The notes under the pieces: generated by a model
What the model was told of the DNA's origin: nothing
Database searches by the model: none
Seen by the model: only the letters and a program-made list of their open reading frames with translations
Made by a program: the position numbers and the translations under genes
Origin: Undaria pinnatifida
Lineage: Eukaryota; Sar; Phaeophyceae; Laminariales; Alariaceae
NCBI GenBank assembly: GCA_012845835.1
Contig: JABAKD010000020.1
Location: 5,478,720 to 5,542,719 of the forward strand
Length of the DNA: 64,000 nt
Direction: 5' to 3'
Part shown: piece by piece, positions 56,431 through 64,000 of the stretch
Numbering within the stretch: the first letter of the stretch is position 1
Layout of the letters: each line of letters starts with the position of its first letter

Positions 56431-56435
56431 CACGA
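56431..56435 (+). other. 5-bp target-site duplication, left (CACGA)
   Basis: CACGA sits immediately before the left LTR and is repeated exactly at 58,630-58,634 after the right LTR. Five base pairs is the usual duplication made by LTR-retrotransposon integrases. Confidence 0.88.
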
Positions 56436-56713
56436 TGTTGATTTGGGATTTTCAGTATGACAGTTACGTACCATTTTCGTGCCGGTTCGGGCTTCTGGAG
56501 TATTCTTGGGTGCCTAGTAGTACCTGGTTGGCGTTCTTGATGGTAGACTGCTGTGCGCTCTCGCTCGGGAGCTCACTCTTCTCGGAGGTCTTACGCACGA
56601 GTTCTATTCTCGGAGGTCTCGCGCATGAGTTCTCTGCTCGACTTGTATCTACCCTGTGGTTGGGCGACGTAATACTACGACTTGAAACCTACCCCGCTTG
56701 GAGCTAACGAACA
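56436..56713 (+). repeat. 5' LTR
   Basis: It holds two copies of TTCTCGGAGGTCT---GCACGAGTTCT in tandem (about 56,577-56,632). An ORF of 90 codons (56,435-56,707) spans the LTR but is broken by a stop in the other LTR, so it is not a conserved gene. The 3' edge is followed by CTTTTGAGCG, not the common TGG start of a Met-tRNA binding site. Confidence 0.85.
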
Positions 56714-58351
56714 CTTTTGAGCGAATCAATTCGGTCTAGCCTCATGAGGGGTCAACGGGTCAGTAGTATTGGAACAACGCCGTGCTTTCGTCGAAGCTTG
56801 GTGGGGAAGGAAGGGCCATGTTTGTGGCGCCAACCTTTTTCGAGATCAGCGGAGACGAGCAGCAAGGCGCAAAGAGGAGTCCGGTGGGGAGAAGGAGAGA
56901 GCCACCGCTGGTATGGCAAGGAGAGATGCTGCACTGCCATCGTCGGAATTCTTCGATGGTGGAAGAGCGAGGGAAGCTTGATAGGCGAGTTGTCTTCGTA
57001 CCTAGAGATGAGGTTTTGTGGAGACGCCGTTTCAGGGAGAAGAAGCCACCGCTGCTGTAGGTTACGTGGGGCAGTAGTGGGTAAAGCGCTACGGTGGAGC
57101 TGATATACATACGATAACGCCTCGTGAATTTGAAAGTGTGTTTTTCATGCTCAAATCAAGCAGTCTTCGTAAATCCGAAAAACTTGTGGTGTTTTTCTGG
57201 TGTAGACAGAACCAGAAGGGAGTTGGTAGGCTGCTATACACACAATAACGATAAGGAGAAAAGGGTACGTAGGTGCACCATATGGAGAGGTGTGCCTCTG
57301 ATGTATGTTACTGATGATGGCACTGATTGTGTTGAATTTTGCGGGTATGTTTTTTTTGGCAGTAGTCTTCTGACTGATTGCAAAATAGAAGTGGGCATAC
57401 TCATGATTGATTGGTTGTTTTACCAACAACAGTATCATTTCGAATGCTTGTTCGCAAAGGAAGAGTGACATACGACATGTTTTTGCGATGGTCGATTAGT
57501 TTGCGTAGCTGAGAGGGCTTGAGGTGTTCGTATCGACAGTAGCGGCATTTTAATTGTTTCTTCATTCGATTATTTGGAGCTATAGCAAACAAAATCCAAA
57601 AGGAGAGTATTTTCGGTTTTATGATGGTTTGCGAATGACCAATATTTTGGGTAATTACGCTTGTAGGCGAGGAACGGTTACATCGGCTGATGGGTCTTGC
57701 TGGTATCTCTTGTTTGTGGTTGCCTACGTGTGTTGATGAGATGGGATGGGGCATCCTTGTGACCGTACAGTACACGACATACTGGTCTCAAATGAGAGAG
57801 GGTATGCAAAGTCACAATTTGTCATTGGATTACCGATGTTGAATTTCCGAACTTAATGGGTGGTTGCAATCTTGTTTGGGAATTGGAAGGATGAGATACT
57901 TTGAGAATTTGATTATTTCACAAGCACGTTATGTGCATTTGTTTTGCAATGAAAAACCGAGTGGCTTGTGGATGGTCAGATCCTCTTTGTATCGGGGAGG
58001 GCGTAGGCTAATTTTCGCGTCAGATAACTTATGTGTTTGCGGACAAGAATTTATGCTAAAATGTTTTACCGATATGATCTGTGTATCTATGGCGGTAGTA
58101 GAGGACAACGGGAGACCTTTGGCCGGGTGACCTTGCGATCTCTGGCATTTCATCTGTCGCATTAGTTTTTGCCCTGATGACGCGGCTGTTGTAATATCTT
58201 CTTGTGATTACAATGGTTGGAAGTGGGAGTATGGGAGAGGTTTTCGCTCATTATCATGGAGATGAGTTTCCTCTTGCCGTTTTTGTTGCTTTAGGTTATG
58301 GAATTGAGTCAATTATTGATTCGCCACTGTCTTGTGAAGAATCCGGGAGGG
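56714..58351 (+). other. interior of the LTR element, content unidentified
   Basis: The first part (to about 57,115) is GC-rich with competing open frames; the second part (57,115-58,350) is AT-rich. Frames such as 57,124-57,468 (FVNPKNLWCFSGVDRTRREL; TIWRGVPLMYVTDDGTDCVE), 57,864-58,130 and 58,204-58,443 are open but separated by stops. A - strand frame (57,401-57,775) has a C-x2-C...H-like string. None matches a retrotransposon domain I know. It may include captured host sequence. Confidence 0.45.
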
Positions 58352-58629
58352 TGTTGAGTTGGGATTTTCAATATGACAGTTACGTATCATTTTCGTGCCG
58401 GTTCGGGCTTCTGGAGTATTATTGGGTGCCTAGTAGTACCTGATTGGCGTTCTTGGTGGTAGACTGTTGTGCGCTCTCGCTCGGGATCTCACTCTTCTCG
58501 GAGGTCTTACGCACGAGTTCTATTCTCGGAGGTCTCACGCATGAGTTCTCTGCTCGACTTGCCTCTACCCTGTGGTTGGGCGACGTAATATTACGACTTG
58601 AAACCTACCCCGCTTGGAGCTAACGAGCA
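58352..58629 (+). repeat. 3' LTR
   Basis: Same length as the 5' LTR and nearly identical, with about 13 scattered differences, including the change that creates a stop (ACCTGG to ACCTGA). Confidence 0.85.
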
Positions 58630-58634
58630 CACGA
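58630..58634 (+). other. 5-bp target-site duplication, right (CACGA)
   Basis: Exact match to 56,431-56,435, directly after the 3' LTR. Confidence 0.88.
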
Positions 58635-60490
58635 CAACGGTTCATTGGGGGATGAAACACGGCACTCACCGTTACTTCCGCCATGTTCAAAACGGCCAAC
58701 ACCACATCGACAACACGTCATCATCACCGATGGGTGCATACCGCCCTGCTGCACCTGCAATGGCTACATCTACACGATCGCCAAGAAAAAGTATCTGTAA
58801 CTACCACAGCTTCAAGGCGATATAAGTCTACAGCTCGTACACCTACGACTGCTTCAGCAGCGCAGAACGACGGCAATCATTACATTGGCCAAGCTCGACA
58901 ATGGCTTACCTCTCAGGCATCCCTGTAGCCGGCAAACTTCCAATCATAAGCTTCAGGATACACAGCTGCACAGCAAATAGTCCACCATTTGAGTTTCAGC
59001 ACATTCACGCCGGGATGAACGCGAAGAATATGGCCCTCTACTAATTCAGCAGCAGCCAGCTCAGCGACACCAGCTCCAACGCCTTCATCATGCACATGAC
59101 CGCCGAGATCTCAACCACATCATGGGCCAGCTACGTACTTCTCGAGATATCCCCATGCTATCAATCCATTATTTCATCGGCTTATCGGTTCTCGGGAAAA
59201 TGTACTATTATTCGGTGGTACACAATTTCTTGTTGCATTTTTCAATGGGGATGGACGTTTATATTGCACCACAGTTATGTGCTGTGCAATCTGCAATCGA
59301 TCTGGTTTCTGGTTGGGCCACCACTTCATCAAAGCGGCATCGCGAGCTGAGTTGCCGCACACCTTCTTCACGGTCATCAAGGGCAGGTCCACACCGATGT
59401 TTAACCATCATAAGCAGCAGCATCACACTTGACAACCATAACTCTACGAGCACATCGTTCATAATATCTACGCAGCAGCACAGACAGGCACGAAGACCAT
59501 CGATTCTTCACGCGCAACACAGCAGCTCGCCAGGGGAAGCGCATTGGAGCTTTCGACGCAACACGCTACAGTACTGGTAGATCGTTTGTTTCCAGACTTT
59601 TCTTGTTTGCTGTGCCGGGGGGGGGTTGTTTTCTTGTCAATTTCTTCACTCTGCTGTATAGCATTCGTACGTGTAAGTACAAGTACCATGCAAGCTCATA
59701 GAACATAAAACTGACTGGTACGTATACATTTATTTACTGTTGTACTGGCTTACGTCTACCAGATACCTACTATGCTTTTGAGTGTGTGGCTTTTGGCGCT
59801 GTTGTATAACCTTCTCTCGAGTGTGTATCATACATACAGGCTCCCAAACTGAACGTGGTACACGCTTACGTGTGAGACTGGACTAAGTATACACGCCCAC
59901 AGTTTCTTGTCGATTGTATTCTATTTCTTAGTTGTTTTAGGCTAAATTAAGGGAGCGCAGTAAACGTACAGCAGATACTTTTTTCCGCTTTCTTTTGCTA
60001 GGATATAACTCGTTGATCAACAAAACATCATCACGAGATTAGCTTTTGCGGTATGGCCATCCACATAGTCTACTACCGTGTTATCTGTATCCGTAGACTT
60101 TATATCGAGTATGTGCGTACATACATAAAACCGACTATCAATAGTACGCGTTCTCGATGTACTGGACAACCGTCCACAGTTAATTTTTTTAATTTCTTCC
60201 GTTTCATGTAGCTCTTCGTGTTAATTCAGGGAGCATCTTTAACACCCAGCAGGCTGGTTTGCGCTTCTTATCTATGGAATTTTAAGCTGGTAGTTGCGCC
60301 ACGCATTGTATTTTGTGGCATGCTTTCATGATGCGGTAGCAGCGTGAGCAAAGTATTAATACCGTATTTAGCTGGGGCGAGCTGCCCTGGTTATGGCTCA
60401 CCTTGCTACCGTTACATTTATCTATATTATTAAAGCTGTTCATACCACATATATATCTGAATATATATGCTGTCCCATTCGTATTTCGAT
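58635..60490. other. no recognisable gene
   Basis: The first part has His/Thr/Ser-rich open frames from CA-rich sequence (58,683-58,928; 59,122-59,580). After 59,600 it is AT-rich with stops in all frames. The phrase CTCGTTGATCAACAA at 60,010 also occurs at 50,721. Confidence 0.45.
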
Positions 60491-60494
60491 TATT

Positions 60495-61065
60495 TTATAG
60501 AAACTGAAAATACACACCAGCTGTGAGATCGAGAATTTTGTCGAAACTCATCTTTGCAAGCTGTGTGTGATACTCCGATCGCGCGTATTACGGGTTGTGT
60601 GTCCTCATTAAGGATATAGGTCGGCGACTCCCCTTACAACTACAGTGTAGCTATCAGGGTCAACAGGGTGATGTTAGGCAGTCTGTGCGCGGAAACTATA
60701 AAACCTGTTTCTGAGGGGGACCAAATCTGACAGCTGTGGAAGGAAATGCATCCGTTGATTATAAAATTAAATTACACTCCAGCTGTGAGATCGAATATTT
60801 TGTCGAAACTCATCTTTGCAAGCTGTGTGTGATACTCCGATTGCGCGTATTACGAGTTGTGTGTCCTCATTAAGGATATAGGTCGGCGACTCCCCTTGCA
60901 ACTACAGTGTAGCTATCAGGGTCAACAGGGTGATGTTAGTCAGTATGTGCGCGTAAACTATAACACCCGTTTCTGAGGGGGACCAAATCTGACAGCTTTG
61001 GAAGGAAATGCATCAGTTTATCAAGTGAATCCTGTAAGTAGAATATCCTGTGAGGGGAGGGCGGA
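60495..61065 (+). repeat. composite repeat family G, copies 3 and 4 in tandem
   Basis: Copy 3 (to about 60,758) is cut after GGAAATGCATCCGTT. Copy 4 follows at once from the AAATTACACTCCAGCTGTGA start. Both show ACTCATCTTTGCAAGCTGTG, GCGCGTATTACG, AAGGATATAGGTCGGCGACT and GGGGGACCAAATCTGACAGC. Poly-G rich sequence follows (61,080-61,370) with the shared TTTAGGTCGCATA and TATACGCGTGGTGC phrases. Confidence 0.78.
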
Positions 61066-61079
61066 GTAGTTAAAAACGT

Positions 61080-61690
61080 GGAGCCTGATTTTGATCAACA
61101 GGGGGGCGGGAGGGGGGGAGGGGGGGGGAGGGGACGGGTGGGGTAGGTCAATTTGTGCCTGGAGCTATAAATATTTCTTAAGGGGGAGGGGGGGGTAATG
61201 TGGCGGGGGGGTCGGGGGACGAGGGGGGGTCGGGGGACGAGGGGGGGAGGGCTTTAGGTCGCATAGATGTAGGGGTTTGCTATACGCGTGGTGCGAGGTC
61301 TAGGCGATGGTGCGGGTGGTGGGGAAGGAGGGGGCGTTGGGGGCGGGGTTGGGTGGAAATTGCAGCAGCGGCATGGATGGCTCTAAAACGATAACGAGGC
61401 GATATCCAGGGCGTGGAAGTGTTTGTTACTCTGGCGGGTTTCGATATTAGGTTGGGCGTTTAAGCAAGAGGAAGCGAGGGAAGGAAAAAAAAAAACGGTT
61501 ATCAAGTGAATCCTGTAAGTCGAATAACCGGTGAGGGGAGGGCGGAGTTTTGAAGGACATGGGGGCCTGGTTTTGATCAAAAATGAACGGGGGTGGGAGG
61601 GGGGGGGGGGGGGGGGGGGGCGGCAGCTCAATTTGTGCGTGAAAACAAGAAATCCTTCAAGGGGATAAATCTGACGGTTCTGGAAACGAT
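61080..61690 (+). repeat. poly-G rich block with partial family-G units
   Basis: G runs at about 61,110, 61,185, 61,205-61,250 and 61,599-61,620 (over 20 G) alternate with partial family-G phrases (ATCAAGTGAATCCTGTAAGT, GGGAGGGCGGAGT). It is the counterpart of 19.2-20.0 kb. Potential G-quadruplexes; no gene. Confidence 0.65.
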
Positions 61691-61868
61691 TATTTTATGT
61701 TACAAGGTTACTTCTGTATTATTGCCGCTGTACAGGTTCTTTTACACAGGTCCAAAATATTGTGCACCTTTTGTGGGTTTATTTTGAGTATCAAGTTCAT
61801 TTAGCTCCTGATTTCTTATCAGATGGAGACTAATTAAAATATGGACTCTGCCGTCCATCAGTATACAT

Positions 61869-62225
61869 TATAAAAAATGAAAGTACACTCCAGCTGTGAG
61901 ATCGAAGATTTCGTCGAAACTCATCTTTGCAAGCTGTGTGTGATACTCCGATCGCGCGTATTACGAGTTGTGTGTCATCCTCATTAAGGATATAGGTCGG
62001 CGACTCCCCTTACAACTACAGTGTAGCTATCAGGGTCAACAGGGTGATGTTAGTCAGTCTGTGCGCGGAAACTATAAAACCCGTTTCTGAGGGGGACCAA
62101 ATCTGACAGCTGTGGAGGGAAATGTATCCGTTTATCAAGTGAATCCTGTAAGTCAAATAACCGGTGAGGGGGGGGGGGCTGGTTTTGATCAAAAGCGAGC
62201 GGGGTTGGGGGGGGGGGGGGGGGCG
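61869..62225 (+). repeat. composite repeat family G, copy 5
   Basis: It runs from TACACTCCAGCTGTGAGATC through the full set of landmarks to ATCAAGTGAATCCTGTAAGT, then G runs to about 62,225. An extra ATCC insertion occurs in GTGTGTCATCCTCATT. It ends next to an AT-rich stretch and the LINE relic. Confidence 0.75.
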
Positions 62226-62389
62226 GACGGGCGGGAAAATTGTGCGTGGGAGCTATAAATCCTTGTAAGGGGATAAATCTGACGGTTTTGGGGAAAAAAA
62301 AAAAATATATAGACTATATACCTGATTCTCAGTCACTACCTTGAGTGTAAACTGAACAGCATCGTTCCAGATGCGAATAAACGTAATAG

Positions 62390-62495
62390 GCGGCGAAATA
62401 CGTTCGATTTTGTTATATCCAGCCGGCATACAAGTACTGTATAAGAATCAGCCTGCCTGTGTCGGGGAGTTGGTCGTAGTACAGGGAAACCAACT
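62390..62495 (+). repeat. 100-bp repeat shared with 55,327-55,430
   Basis: It contains CCAGCCGGCATAC, CTGTATAAGAATCA-CCTGCCTG and GTCGGGGAGTTGGTCGTAGT. It immediately precedes the LINE relic. Confidence 0.6.
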
Positions 62496-62499
62496 ATTA

Positions 62500-62925
62500 T
62501 TACCTTGCTGAAACGGAAAGACGTCTCGCTGACAACTTCCAACGGGGTTCCTACAAGCACCTGAAGGGCACGGATGGGTTGGGCGGTAGAAAGGCGAGAA
62601 GCGAACAGTTTATCATGGACGAGGATGGCACGCTGCTAAAGGACATGGTGCGCATTCTTGAAAGATGGGCTGGGTATTTCGGTACCCTCCATAATACGAA
62701 ATCGCCTAAACTTGGGCCAGCCAGCAATGACCTATTCTCACAACGGCCGTTAGCACCATGGCTTGGAGGTGAACTGGCCATGGATGAAATGACTGCGGTA
62801 ATACGGGGTATGTATGCCAAACTGGAAAGCAGTGGGACCAGACTCCCTGCCGTCCGAGCTGCTGAATACTGACCACCCCAAATTCATCCGCTTCTTCCAC
62901 AACCTACTTTTCATGTTGCAGCGCG
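62500..62925 (+). pseudogene. LINE (non-LTR retrotransposon) fragment: linker before the reverse transcriptase
   Basis: The frame 62,579-62,872 encodes MDEDGTLLKDMVRILERWAG, YFGTLHNTKSPKL and MDEMTAVIRGM. It is preceded in frame by a LADNFQRG-like stretch. This is the region between endonuclease and RT in non-LTR elements (the D--G-----ILERWA-YF--L-N phrase). The frame then shifts: NWKAVGPDSLPAV is read next, then LNTDHPKFIRFFHNLLF in yet another frame, where RT motif 1 begins (K--G-D-LP-E-L). It is cut off there, so no polymerase is left. It may be the same family as 11.7-12.1 kb. Confidence 0.72.
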
Positions 62926-64000
62926 GCAGCGCTAGGAAAGGGAAATACGACGCGTGGCGACTGTGCTGATCAGTGTCACGCCGAGGGTCTAGGGGGTAAG
63001 CTTTGTAAGCTCCTTCGGCTTCATTGGACAGGGGTATGAAGGATCGCTCCGGTGTGAGTAAGTCTTCGGTTTCTCGTAGAAGGTCCAGTAACGTGGATTG
63101 GAGGGACAGCCCGGTGTCTATATGATGCTACCCTTGATGCGAAGCAACAGTTAAAGCAAGGTGACCTGTGAATCCCTCTACCAACCCCTTGCCCCACTGG
63201 ACACTGCCGTGTCCACCGTGCCCGTTGCCACACTTGTTCCCTCGTTGATCATCCGCACGGACTGTTTGCGACTACGACATGACTACGATCCCCATACCTC
63301 CTGACCCCTACACGAAGAGGCGCTGCACGAACTCAATGCACCAGGTGAGAGAGTCACAGATAGACGTGAGGGATCTGGCTATCACATGTACGCGATGAAT
63401 GGATGGTTGTCTTTGCTGTTACTTGTGTATCCTGCTAATGGTGCTTTGCCAGTAGCTGGCTTTTGTTCTTGAACTGATGTTTGGCCATTGTACACAGGCA
63501 TACCCGCTGCTCGTGCCCCGCCTGTCTGCCTCTCGCGCACGTCCGCCTGCTGCTCATTGTTCATCATGAATCCATGTATGCTTATTCATGTCTAGTAAAT
63601 AAATGCCCGCATGCTAAATGACAAAACGTTTATTCCAAAACCAACTACCAATGAAAGGTGTTGATACAAGCCAGAGGTTATGTGCATGATAACACCGCCC
63701 GCATGCGCTCGTTCACTGAGACGGAGGGTTGATAAGGCTATCACAGTGGAATATCCCCCTTCGTAAGTCAAGACGGTAATCTTTTCTGCTGCATGCTGCT
63801 GCATATTAGGTTGAGCTCACCCATAGGCTCGAAGTCGTTCAGGGTGAGGCGGGGACAATACATCCTCGGAGGAGGAGCATCATAAATCATCGGCGCACCC
63901 CCACAGCCGTAACGATGAGGGAGCCCAACCTGAAATGCGATGCACGTTCGATCCTCCACGTTTCCGGCCGCACCGCTTTCTGTGTTGCATACCAATCGAG
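62926..64000. other. no recognisable gene
   Basis: Short ORFs on the - strand (63,382-63,567; 63,592-63,804; 63,768-63,995) have no recognised domain. The window ends here, so any gene may be cut. Confidence 0.4.

Larger units (their letters stand above)
56436..58629 (+). mobile_element. short non-autonomous LTR retrotransposon
   Basis: Two direct repeats of 278 bp each (56,436-56,713 and 58,352-58,629) flank a 1,638-bp interior. Both start with TGTTGA and end in AACGARCA, giving TG..CA termini. A purine-rich segment GAAGAATCCGGGAGGG lies directly before the right repeat, in the place of a polypurine tract. A 5-bp duplication CACGA flanks the whole. The total of 2.2 kb is far too short for an autonomous element, and I recognise no Gag or Pol domain. 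Comparing the LTRs by eye gives about 13 differences over 278 bp, so insertion was moderately recent. + orientation follows from the polypurine-like tract. Confidence 0.85.

Noticed and set aside
56435..56707. 90-codon ORF as a duplicated gene
   Set aside because: The two 278-bp copies are LTRs with TG..CA ends and a flanking 5-bp duplication; the second copy has a stop.
57401..57775. - strand ORF with a C-x2-C ... H string resembling a zinc finger
   Set aside because: Spacing does not fit a C2H2 or BED finger, and the strand is opposite to the LTR element that contains it.

Overview
The window is nuclear DNA of a eukaryote. It shows GT..AG spliceosomal introns in which reading frames join in phase, no operon-like gene packing, and a high density of decayed and structurally complete transposable elements. 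Intron sizes (about 120-720 nt), the makeup of the one convincing gene and the repeat load would fit a stramenopile such as a brown alga. That placement is inference from family resemblance and has not been tested.

Genes. The only well-supported multi-exon gene lies on the + strand at about 25.0-30.3 kb. It encodes a multi-pass membrane protein: a Ser/Thr/Pro-rich stalk, one TM helix, then a C-terminal block of TM helices that resembles large TRP/polycystin-like algal membrane proteins. Five consecutive-exon joins keep the frame exactly. One more convincing exon at 16,934-17,185 is a symmetrical phase 1-1 exon with two cysteine-rich modules of an extracellular type. Other long ORFs (37.4, 38.1, 54.6, 55.7 kb) are unrecognised and weak.

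Mobile elements, left to right. TIR-bearing MITEs of one family sit at 1.6, 4.0, 34.5 and 38.7 kb. A LINE endonuclease relic lies at 11.7-12.1 kb (- strand). A hAT element at 13,475-15,725 has a 17-bp TIR, an exact 8-bp target duplication, subterminal CCGCTCCG arrays, and only the C-terminal dimerisation part of a transposase. A 5'-truncated copia relic lies at 39.2-41.6 kb. A longer copia relic at 42.0-47.4 kb is split by MITE-like sequence. A short LTR element at 56,436-58,629 has two 278-bp LTRs and an exact 5-bp target duplication. A LINE linker/RT relic lies at 62.5-62.9 kb.

Repeats. Three stretches are saturated with a different short palindrome each: CCATGG at 7.9-8.7 kb, CCCATGGG at 30.7-33.2 kb, GGAAGCTTCC-type at 49.4-50.0 kb. 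A roughly 200-bp satellite occurs in opposite orientations at 6.1-6.5 and 47.5-48.5 kb. A composite repeat with poly-G tracts recurs five times (19.0, 21.2, 60.5, 60.8, 61.9 kb). A 345-bp tandem duplication sits at 20.3-21.0 kb. The rest is unannotatable intergenic or intronic sequence, listed by stretch.
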